37,582 nt of DNA from Myxococcus xanthus (GTDB taxonomy: Bacteria; Myxococcota; Myxococcia; Myxococcales; Myxococcaceae). Position 1 is the first letter of the stretch; every line of letters begins with the position of its first letter. The stretch spans positions 1 through 37,582 of the forward strand of contig NZ_JABFNS010000094.1 of assembly GCF_013116825.1 (NCBI RefSeq), given 5' to 3'. Under the pieces are notes generated by a model. It was not told the DNA's origin and ran no database searches. It worked only from the letters and a program-made list of their open reading frames with translations. The position numbers and the translations under genes were made by a program. Positions 7,647-13,151 of this stretch are shown here, piece after piece.

Positions 7647-8204
7647 CTACACCTGGGTCTTGACGACGTCCTTCAGGCCGGTGGTCGCCTTCTCCACCAC
7701 CTTGCTCGTCAGGTCCAGCTGCTGCGTGTACTGGTACATGGAGGCCTGGAGCGACAGCAGCTCCGCGTTGGAGAACGCCTTGCCGCTGGAGGCCTGCTTG
7801 ATGATGTGCTCCAGGTTGACCTGACCCTTCTCCAGGTCGCCGACAATCTGCGTCATCATGTCGCCCGCCTTGGACGACTTGGACGCCTCGGCCTTGGCCG
7901 TCACCGGCTCCGCCGCCTTGGTCGTCACCGACTCCTGGGCGCCGTGCACCTTGTTGAGGGCGGCCTTCTCCGTCTTGTTGACGGACTCCACCTGACGCAC
8001 GGCATCCGTGCGCTGGGTGGCCTGCGCCGCCTGGGCCTTGTTCACCTGCTGGGCGGCGTCCACCTGACCGGCGCCCTGCGCCTTGTCAGCGAGAACTCCG
8101 TCGAACTTCGACGCGCCCTGCTTGTTCGTCTGCTGAGCGCCCTGATCCTGCAGCTTCTGCTGCGCGACCTGCGCCGCGGAGACTCCGGCCATCGGACCCG
8201 CCAT
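7647..8204 (-). CDS. sctI: SctI-like inner-rod protein
   Basis: This 185-residue protein lies just upstream of sctJ, as sctI does in other T3S loci. The last 35 residues carry the SctI hallmark: a helix with SNAELLSLQASMYQYTQQ, then LTSKVVEKATTGLKDVVKTQ. In known members this part polymerises into the inner rod at the needle base. The first 150 residues are Ala/Gln/Lys-rich and probably disordered, longer than in YscI (about 115). The ATG at 8204 was chosen because AAGGAGGG lies 6 nt before it; an in-frame ATG at 8222 lies upstream of that site. The first 119 nt overlap the end of the sigma-factor gene in another frame. Confidence 0.8.
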   Translation of the reverse strand: MAGPMAGVSAAQVAQQKLQDQGAQQTNKQGASKFDGVLADKAQGAGQVDAAQQVNKAQAAQATQRTDAVRQVESVNKTEKAALNKVHGAQESVTTKAAEPVTAKAEASKSSKAGDMMTQIVGDLEKGQVNLEHIIKQASSGKAFSNAELLSLQASMYQYTQQLDLTSKVVEKATTGLKDVVKTQV

Positions 8205-8922
8205 GTGAGACCCTCCTTGCATCCATCGGAGAAGGAGGGAGCTCCTCCTCCTCGTTCAAGAGTTCCTTGAGCCGGTCGATTGCCCGCGCATGCAGCCGCG
8301 AAGCCCAGCTCTTCGACTGCCCTATCTCCGCTCCCGCTTCCTCCAGCGTCCTGCCCTGGAAGTAGTACCCCATCAGGAGCTTCCGCTCCTTCTCCGGGAG
8401 CTTCTCGATCGCCGCCCGCACCCGCGTCTTCAGCTGCTCCTGCTCCATCCGGATGTCGACGGGGAGCGACTCGTCGGTGTAACCCGCCGTGTCCGCGCCT
8501 TCGATGCTGGTGGCGAAGACCATCGCCAGCCCCGTCACCGCATCCGAGATGTCATTCACATCATCGTCGAATGAGCTGCCGCGGTTGCCTGCTCCGGCCT
8601 CACGATCCGAAAGATTTCCCAGATACGCCGCCGCCCGCTCTCCCACATAGGCGTTGCGGGCATCGGACCCGCGCAGCACACCCATCTTCCGAAGCCCGTC
8701 GAAGATGGCGCCCTTGATGCGGTAGTGCGCGAAGGTGAGGAAGTTGGCCCCGACCTTCGGGTCGAACCGCTCGGCGGCCTCCAGAAGGCCTATCTGGCCG
8801 TAGGCCAGCAGCTCATCCAGCTCCAGCTGGGCGTTGAACTGCTTGCGCACGGTCGCCGCCAGCGACCGGACGTAGGGGCCGTACTTCTCAAGGATGACCT
8901 GCCTGTCGTCGCCCAGAGCCAA
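8086..8922 (-). CDS. FliA/WhiG-type RNA polymerase sigma factor
   Basis: This 278-residue protein is a sigma-70-family factor of the flagellar/sporulation class. Region 2 (about 12-85) includes LELDELLAYGQIGLLEAAER and FLTFAHYRIKGAIFDGLR, which recognise the -10 element. Region 3 is degenerate (about 90-160). Region 4 (about 165-225) includes LPEKERKLLMGYYFQGRTLE and the helix-turn-helix EEAGAEIGQSKSWASRLHAR. The last 39 residues, rich in Gly/Arg/Ser, run across the start of sctI in another frame and are unlike family members. The start is a TTG at 8922, 7 nt after the preceding stop. A sigma factor inside a T3S operon suggests self-regulation of the locus. FliA-type promoters are GCCGATAA-like at -10, and one such box lies at 10448-10441. 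Confidence 0.92.
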   Translation of the reverse strand: MALGDDRQVILEKYGPYVRSLAATVRKQFNAQLELDELLAYGQIGLLEAAERFDPKVGANFLTFAHYRIKGAIFDGLRKMGVLRGSDARNAYVGERAAAYLGNLSDREAGAGNRGSSFDDDVNDISDAVTGLAMVFATSIEGADTAGYTDESLPVDIRMEQEQLKTRVRAAIEKLPEKERKLLMGYYFQGRTLEEAGAEIGQSKSWASRLHARAIDRLKELLNEEEELPPSPMDARRVSHGGSDGRSLRGAGRAAEAAGSGRSADEQAGRVEVRRSSR

Positions 8923-8929
8923 GCGCCGC

Positions 8930-9325
8930 TCACTCGGCCTTAGACCACAGCCGCTCGAGGACCTGATTCAGCCGCGGATCATCCTGGAGCGCGTCTGCAA
9001 TCTTGGTGGTGAGGGAGGAAGACTTCATGCGGAGCTTCTCCTTCAGGACTTCGGCGACCAGGGCCTGCGTCGCCTCTTCCTTGCTCTTGAAGCCCCCGTT
9101 CTTCAGCTTCCGGGCAATGGCCACCGCCTGGGAGGCCACCGGATCCGCGGCCTGGGGGCCCTGGACATTGCTGGAGCCTACCAGACCCGAGGGCCCGACA
9201 AGAGACTCCGTCCGGTCCACCCGGCCACCAAAGCTGGCGCCACCCGCCGGCGCCGCGCCGGCAGGGCCCTTCGCACCACCCGCGCGGCCCTTCCCACCGC
9301 CTCGTCCGACACCGCCGACAGCCAT
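8930..9325 (-). CDS. Conserved-looking small protein before the sigma gene; possible secreted anti-sigma
   Basis: I do not recognise this 131-residue protein. The ATG at 9325 has GGAGGT 5 nt upstream. The first 60 residues are Gly/Ala-rich and disordered. The last 75 are helical, with ASQAVAIARKLKNGGFKSKE, then EEATQALVAEVLKEKL, and an end reading DDPRLNQVLERLWSKAE. The piece with an NGGF turn followed by a helix resembles, by eye only, the sigma-binding helices of FlgM (xxIAxGxYKVDxxxVAxxLL). It directly precedes a FliA-type sigma gene with 7 nt between. In ysc order it falls in the yscH place, which encodes an early secreted protein. Chaperone or early substrate are the alternatives. Confidence 0.7.
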   Translation of the reverse strand: MAVGGVGRGGGKGRAGGAKGPAGAAPAGGASFGGRVDRTESLVGPSGLVGSSNVQGPQAADPVASQAVAIARKLKNGGFKSKEEATQALVAEVLKEKLRMKSSSLTTKIADALQDDPRLNQVLERLWSKAE

Positions 9326-9341
9326 CGCCGTGACCTCCGTC

Positions 9342-9773
9342 CTACGTCTTCGCCGGAGGCAGGACTCCCGCCTCCTTGGCCTGGATGAGGGACTGCGCCA
9401 GGCGGGCACCGTCCCCGTCCGGATCCAGGTCCATGGCGGCCTTCAGCTCCTTGAGCGCCTCGGGCACCTTCCCCATGAACAACAGCGCTTCACCCGCATG
9501 CGCCCGCGGGAGCCCGGACTGCGGGGCCAGGCGCTGCGCGACGCGGTAGGCCTGCAGGGCCTTGTCATGACGGCCCTGCGAGAACTCCACGGCGCCCAGC
9601 GCCAGCTGGGGCACCTCGCTCCGGGGCATCAGCGCGGCCGCCCCGGAGAAGATCTCCTTCGCCTTGTCGAAGTGGCCCATGTCGAGCCACAGGTAACCGG
9701 CCTCCAGCAGGACTCTGGCCTGCTGGCGTCCGAGCGGGACGAGGCTGTTTGAAATCTCCGAGGTGTCCGCCAT
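9342..9773 (-). CDS. TPR protein, T3S chaperone-like (SctG/SycD type)
   Basis: This 143-residue protein consists of about three tetratricopeptide repeats: roughly residues 19-52 (ARVLLEAGYLWLDMGHFDKA), 53-86 (PQLALGAVEFSQGRHDKALQ) and 87-120 (PRAHAGEALLFMGKVPEALK). In T3S loci small TPR proteins are class II chaperones for translocators (SycD/LcrH) or the needle chaperone YscG. The position straight after the needle/filament-like gene favours the YscG-type role. The ATG at 9773 has GGGAG upstream. The gene ends 16 nt before the start of the 131-residue gene. Confidence 0.85.
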   Translation of the reverse strand: MADTSEISNSLVPLGRQQARVLLEAGYLWLDMGHFDKAKEIFSGAAALMPRSEVPQLALGAVEFSQGRHDKALQAYRVAQRLAPQSGLPRAHAGEALLFMGKVPEALKELKAAMDLDPDGDGARLAQSLIQAKEAGVLPPAKT

Positions 9774-9803
9774 TGACGCTCCCTAGGGCGACAACGCCCG
9801 CAG

Positions 9804-10370
9804 TTAGCGGACGTTGCTGATGGAGTTCTTGATCGTATCGTTCCGCGACTTCATCACGTTCGAGATCGCGGTGAAAGTCTGCGATTCCTGCTGAATGGCG
9901 GCCTGCAGGTTGAGGAGCTTGGAGTTCTCCTCGGCCATCTTGTTCAGCGAGAAGTTGCCGTTGACGGTGTCCGTGGTGCTGCCGGTGCCCTGCGCACCCA
10001 GACCCAGCGGCGAGCCGGAGCCAGCCACCGCGCCACCCAGACCGCCCGCGACGACACCGCCACCGGCCGGCGCCACCGCGCCGCCCAGGTTGCCCGCCAC
10101 CGCGGTGTTCATCACGCCCGCGTACGGCGCGCCCATGCCCGAGCCGCCCGTCGAGGAGAACGTGTGCATCGAGGAGACGGCGGCGGAGACGATCTGCCCT
10201 CCGGGGACCATGCCCGCCATCGCGCCCACACCCGTGCCCACGGCGCTGGCGGCGCTGTTGAGACCATTGTGAAGCCGCGCGCCGAAACCGGTGTCCGGCG
10301 TCTGCCGCGCCGTCGTGACGTTGGTCGAGAGACGAACGTTCGGGCCCATCATGTTGTCGATCTTCGCCAT
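9804..10370 (-). CDS. Needle/filament-like T3S protein
   Basis: This 188-residue protein has three parts: a polar N-terminus (1-35), a Gly/Ala/Ser-rich middle (about 36-135) without charge, and a helical C-terminus (about 143-188). It ends in FTAISNVMKSRNDTIKNSIS and NVR. The ending D-x5-I-x-N-x-R has the same spacing as the C-terminus of needle proteins such as PrgI/MxiH, where it packs in the filament. Needle proteins are only 80-90 residues, so this would be an enlarged form or a distinct filament such as EspA. It lies in the yscF place, between a small helical protein and a TPR protein. The ATG at 10370 has GGAGGAAG just upstream. There is no signal peptide. An exported T3S substrate is likely; the exact class is uncertain. 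Confidence 0.7.
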   Translation of the reverse strand: MAKIDNMMGPNVRLSTNVTTARQTPDTGFGARLHNGLNSAASAVGTGVGAMAGMVPGGQIVSAAVSSMHTFSSTGGSGMGAPYAGVMNTAVAGNLGGAVAPAGGGVVAGGLGGAVAGSGSPLGLGAQGTGSTTDTVNGNFSLNKMAEENSKLLNLQAAIQQESQTFTAISNVMKSRNDTIKNSISNVR

Positions 10371-10440
10371 TGCTTCCTCCAGGCGCTGCTTTCAGCGGAA
10401 AGGTCAGAGATCATCGATGCTCAGGATGCTCTCACTTGCA

Positions 10441-10448
10441 TTATCGGC
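10441..10448 (-). promoter_or_regulatory. FliA-type -10 box (GCCGATAA) before the needle-like gene
   Basis: On the minus strand GCCGATAA, the exact FliA/sigma-28 -10 consensus, lies 71 nt before the ATG at 10370. The matching -35 region is poor (GCAA at N15 against TAAA). The same bases also hold GATAAT, close to an ordinary -10, so the sigma class is not settled by sequence. Its position ahead of an operon encoding a FliA-type sigma factor makes autoregulation plausible. Confidence 0.5.
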
Positions 10449-10471
10449 GGGGGGGCTCGCCGGTTGCCTAA

Positions 10472-10497
10472 CCCCGGAAAAAAAGAGTCTCCCGGGG
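10472..10497. promoter_or_regulatory. Inverted repeat with A/T-tract loop upstream of the T3S promoter
   Basis: CCCCGG (10472-10477) and CCGGGG (10492-10497) flank a 14-nt loop containing seven A on the plus strand. The element lies at about -38 to -63 relative to the predicted start of the needle-like transcript, and just after the stop of the 91-residue gene. It could be a weak terminator of the upstream gene or a regulator site. Confidence 0.35.
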
Positions 10498-10508
10498 AAA
10501 AACCACCG

Positions 10509-10784
10509 TCATTTCCGGCCCTTGCCACCCTTCGATTCGGCGATCAGCCGCTCGCGGGTCTCCACCAGCATCTCCAGCAGCTCCTCCGCGCGGCCAATGG
10601 CGGCCTGGGCCTTCTTGCCCTGCTCCACCTTGGGGCCCTTGAGTTCGGTGAGGCCCGTCTTCACCCCATCGAAGAAGCCACGGACCTCTTCCACGGAGGC
10701 CGCCTCGAGCAGGGACTCGATGGCGGGAAACGAGGGCGCGGGAAGGTCCTGCGCGGTCTGGGAGGGCTTGGCGGTCGGGGGCAT
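10509..10784 (-). CDS. Small helical protein, first gene of the T3S cluster
   Basis: This 91-residue protein is not recognised. After a Pro-rich start (1-20) it is nearly all helix, with SLLEAASVEEVRGFFDGVKT and ending in a basic tail (about 84-91). Size, helical content and place before the needle-like and TPR genes recall YscE, which pairs with the TPR protein YscG to hold the needle subunit. That role is inference from order alone. I chose the ATG at 10784, with AGGAG 13 nt upstream inside a GGAGAC-x-GTCTCC palindrome. A GTG at 10811 would add nine residues. Confidence 0.65.
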   Translation of the reverse strand: MPPTAKPSQTAQDLPAPSFPAIESLLEAASVEEVRGFFDGVKTGLTELKGPKVEQGKKAQAAIGRAEELLEMLVETRERLIAESKGGKGRK

Positions 10785-11050
10785 TGCGGAGACGGTCTCC
10801 TGTCGGGCCACCGGCCGGGCTGGCCAGTGGGCGCTGGGCCCCCGACGGTAAGGGAAAAGCCCCGCTTCCTACAAGGCGCTCCCCTCTTCCCCGGACGCGC
10901 GCGGCCCCCCGACCCACCGGCCGGAGAGCGAACGGCCATTCCAGCAGGGGGGTGAGCAAGCCCTGTCCGGTTCCACGAGCGCACCTAGGTTCTCTCCAAC
11001 GGGGGACGTCGCCGCCCCCGCCCACTCACAACAATCACAGGAGAATCCCC
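10785..11050. other. Divergent intergenic region between the T3S cluster and the exported protein gene
   Basis: About 265 bases without a gene. They must hold promoters for the small T3S gene (minus) and the exported protein (plus). I see TTGTAG and TTACCG 17 nt apart on the minus strand, a weak promoter match, and no convincing plus-strand promoter. The ribosome site CAGGAG lies just before the ATG at 11051. Confidence 0.5.
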
Positions 11051-11668
11051 ATGAAGAAGCTCGTTGGCGTCTTCGCCACCATCGCCATGCTCGGAGCCGG
11101 TACCGCCCTGGCCAACAACGACGAGAACAAGCCGAAGGACTCCTCGGCGGCCCAGGGTGGCTCGGGCCAGGTGGGGCAGACCGAAATCCAGCAGGACACC
11201 ACCACCATCGAACGCGAGACGAGCACCAGACCCACTGAGCCGGGTCAGGGCGGCTCCGGCACCATGGGCCATCAGGCCAACATGGGCCAGAAGGAGCTCA
11301 GCGGCCGCGTGGTGAAGGCGGAGAGCGACAAGATCTTCGTCGACATGCATGGCGCGGTGGTCCCCCTGGAGGTCGACCGCAGCACCCGATTCAGCGACCC
11401 GACCCTGAAGAAGGCCAAGGACCTGCGCCCCGGCCAGGAGATTCGCGCCAGCTACGAGGTGAAGGAGACCAAGAACGTCGCCAAGAGCATCTCCCTCTCG
11501 GGAACGGGCGGCGCGGGTGACTCGACGCTGACGCCGGACTCGTCCATCAACCAGGACAGCCACATGGGCGGCTCCGGCGTGGACAAGCACGAGGGCACCG
11601 GTGGCGCGGGGGACGACAGCACCCTGAACCCGGACACGGGCTCCAATACCTCGCCCGACACGTACTGA
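11051..11668 (+). CDS. Exported low-complexity protein with a small beta domain
   Basis: This 205-residue protein has a standard signal peptide (MKKLVGVFATIAMLGAGTALA, cleavage near residue 21) and so acts outside the cytoplasm. Residues about 22-85 are polar and Gly/Gln/Thr-rich. Residues about 88-150 form a compact predicted beta domain (LSGRVVKAESDKIFVDMHGA, VPLEVDRSTRF, LRPGQEIRASYEV) like the short OB-type domains of DUF5666-like proteins. The tail has two Gly/Asp-rich repeats beginning GTGGAGD and ending in STLTPD or STLNPD. It is a single gene, followed by a hairpin terminator. Function unknown. Confidence 0.85.
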   Translation: MKKLVGVFATIAMLGAGTALANNDENKPKDSSAAQGGSGQVGQTEIQQDTTTIERETSTRPTEPGQGGSGTMGHQANMGQKELSGRVVKAESDKIFVDMHGAVVPLEVDRSTRFSDPTLKKAKDLRPGQEIRASYEVKETKNVAKSISLSGTGGAGDSTLTPDSSINQDSHMGGSGVDKHEGTGGAGDDSTLNPDTGSNTSPDTY

Positions 11669-11716
11669 TGACACACCCTTGGGCATGTCAGACCTGCACC
11701 CCATGAAGGGGATTTC

Positions 11717-11749
11717 GGGGCCCGCAGCCGCGCGTCGGCTGTGGGCCCC
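11717..11749 (+). terminator. Hairpin terminator after the exported protein gene
   Basis: Arms 11717-11729 (GGGGCCCGCAGCC) and 11737-11749 (GGCTGTGGGCCCC) pair along 13 positions with one G-T wobble and a 7-nt loop. There is no U-run after it, common in high-GC genomes. It starts 48 nt after the stop codon. Confidence 0.7.
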
Positions 11750-11805
11750 GCGCCATGAGAGGTGCGCATGGAGGATTCGCCCCACCCTCCACTCCATACA
11801 GTTCA

Positions 11806-11842
11806 TTCAGTATTGACTGAACGAAACCCCGCCGCCTAAAAG
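11806..11842 (+). promoter_or_regulatory. Promoter with overlapping palindromic operator for the GbsR/ABC operon
   Basis: A perfect palindrome TTCAGTATTGACTGAA (11806-11821, 6-nt arms, 4-nt centre) contains TTGACT, a near-consensus -35. A TAAAAG at 11837-11842 lies 18 nt after it. A dimeric repressor bound there would block RNA polymerase. The first gene downstream encodes a winged-helix regulator, so autorepression is the natural reading. Confidence 0.6.
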
Positions 11843-11911
11843 CTTGCCCGTCACCCCGGCTGCCGTGCGCTCCACAGCGCGACGCCCAGCCGAGAAGGCG
11901 TGGAGACAGGC

Positions 11912-12409
11912 ATGGTGGAACTGGAGGCCGCCGAACGGCGCTTCATCGAATCGGTGGGGCTGTACTTCGAGCGGCGGGGTGGCACGCGCATCGGCGGGCG
12001 CATCTACGCGCTGTTGATGCTCGCGGGCAAACCCCTGTCGAACAAGCGCATCGCCATGCTGCTCAACGTGAGCGCGGCGTCGGTGTCCACCAACCTGCGG
12101 GCCTGCACGGACATGGGCCTGGTGGAACCCGCCAGCGTTCCGGGGGACCGGCAGCACTACTACGTCATTCATTCACAGGGCTGGGAAAGCAAGCTGCGCG
12201 TCGCCGAGGAGTCCCTGAGCGCCTTCGCACGACTCTGCTCCGAGGCCCTCGCGGTTCCGCGTCTCGCTGGAAATCGTAACTTGCGAGAGGCGTCTGCTTT
12301 CTGTGATTTCTACAAGGCTGAGCTCGCAGGCATCGCCGAGCGGTGGCGCGCAGCGAATGCCCCCCGTCCGCCACGCCCCGCCAAGACTTCGAAAGGACGT
12401 AACGCATGA
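11912..12409 (+). CDS. GbsR/MarR-family transcriptional regulator
   Basis: This 165-residue protein is a winged-helix regulator of the GbsR branch of the MarR superfamily. After an N-terminal helix (VELEAAERRFIESVGLYFER) comes GGRIYALLMLAGKPLSNKRI. The recognition helix region is LLNVSAASVSTNLRACTDMG, and the wing is VEPASVPGDRQHYYVI. The C-terminal half is helical, for dimerisation. The ATG at 11912 is preceded by GGAG at 6 nt; a GTG at 11900 is possible. It is the first gene of the transporter operon, overlapping the next start by 4 nt (ATGA). It probably senses a membrane-active or lipidic ligand and represses the operon through the palindrome at 11806-11821. That ligand class is a guess from family behaviour. 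Confidence 0.88.
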   Translation: MVELEAAERRFIESVGLYFERRGGTRIGGRIYALLMLAGKPLSNKRIAMLLNVSAASVSTNLRACTDMGLVEPASVPGDRQHYYVIHSQGWESKLRVAEESLSAFARLCSEALAVPRLAGNRNLREASAFCDFYKAELAGIAERWRAANAPRPPRPAKTSKGRNA

Positions 12410-13149
12410 ATCCCACCGCATCGCAGTCCTCCATCGTCTCCATCACGAATGTGACCAAGGACTACACCCTGGGGAAGGTGGTGGTCCCGGCGCTCCGGGG
12501 CGTGGACCTGGAGGTCCATGCCGGTGAGTTCATCTCCATCGCCGGGCCCTCCGGCAGCGGCAAGACGACGCTGCTCAACCTCATCGGGTGCGTGGACACC
12601 GCCACCGGAGGCGTGGTCCGGGTGGCCGGGCAGGACACCAAGCAGCTCACGGAGCGCCAGCTCACGAACCTGCGCCTCAACACCATTGGCTTCATCTTCC
12701 AGAGCTTCAACCTGGTGCAGGTGCTCAGCGTCTTCCAGAACGTGGAGTTCCCCCTGCTGCTCCAGCGCAAGCTGGACAAGGCCCAGCGCCGGGAGCGGGT
12801 GATGCAGCTCCTGGAGCAGGTGGGACTGGCCAACCACGCCAAGCACCGGCCCAACGAGCTGTCCGGCGGCCAGCGCCAGCGCGTGGCCGTGGCGCGCGCG
12901 CTCGTCACGCGGCCCCAGTTGGTGCTCGCGGACGAGCCCACGGCCAACCTGGACTCGGTGACGGGCCAGAACATCATCGACCTGATGAAGGAGCTCAACC
13001 AGAAGGAGGGCACCACCTTCATCTTCTCCACCCACGACGCGAAGGTGATGAGCCACGCCAACGCGGTGGTACGGCTGGCGGACGGCAAGTTCCTGGACCG
13101 CATCAGCGCCGCCGAGGCCAGCCGCGCCATGGCCGCTGGAGACCACTGA
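12406..13149 (+). CDS. LolD/MacB-type ABC transporter ATPase
   Basis: This 247-residue cytoplasmic ATPase drives the two FtsX-type permeases encoded next. Walker A is GPSGSGKTT (residues 47-55), the signature LSGGQRQRVAVARAL begins at 152, Walker B LVLADEP has Asp 176 and Glu 177, and the switch His is 210 (STHD). Length and motifs fit the LolD/MacB/FtsE group, whose transporters use ATP to work on substrates in the periplasm instead of carrying them through the membrane. It overlaps the regulator gene by 4 nt and ends 2 nt before the first permease. Confidence 0.96.
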   Translation: MNPTASQSSIVSITNVTKDYTLGKVVVPALRGVDLEVHAGEFISIAGPSGSGKTTLLNLIGCVDTATGGVVRVAGQDTKQLTERQLTNLRLNTIGFIFQSFNLVQVLSVFQNVEFPLLLQRKLDKAQRRERVMQLLEQVGLANHAKHRPNELSGGQRQRVAVARALVTRPQLVLADEPTANLDSVTGQNIIDLMKELNQKEGTTFIFSTHDAKVMSHANAVVRLADGKFLDRISAAEASRAMAAGDH

Positions 13150-13151
13150 CC

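Noticed and set aside
10455-10470. A GG-N10-GC spacing on the minus strand upstream of the needle-like gene, as in sigma-54 promoters
   Set aside because: The surrounding bases do not match TGGCAC or TTGC, and GG-N10-GC is common by chance in this composition.
12588-13151. An in-frame upstream extension of the first permease gene
   Set aside because: It would overlap the whole ATPase gene in another frame. The ATG at 13152, 2 nt after the ATPase stop, starts a normal FtsX-type N-terminus.
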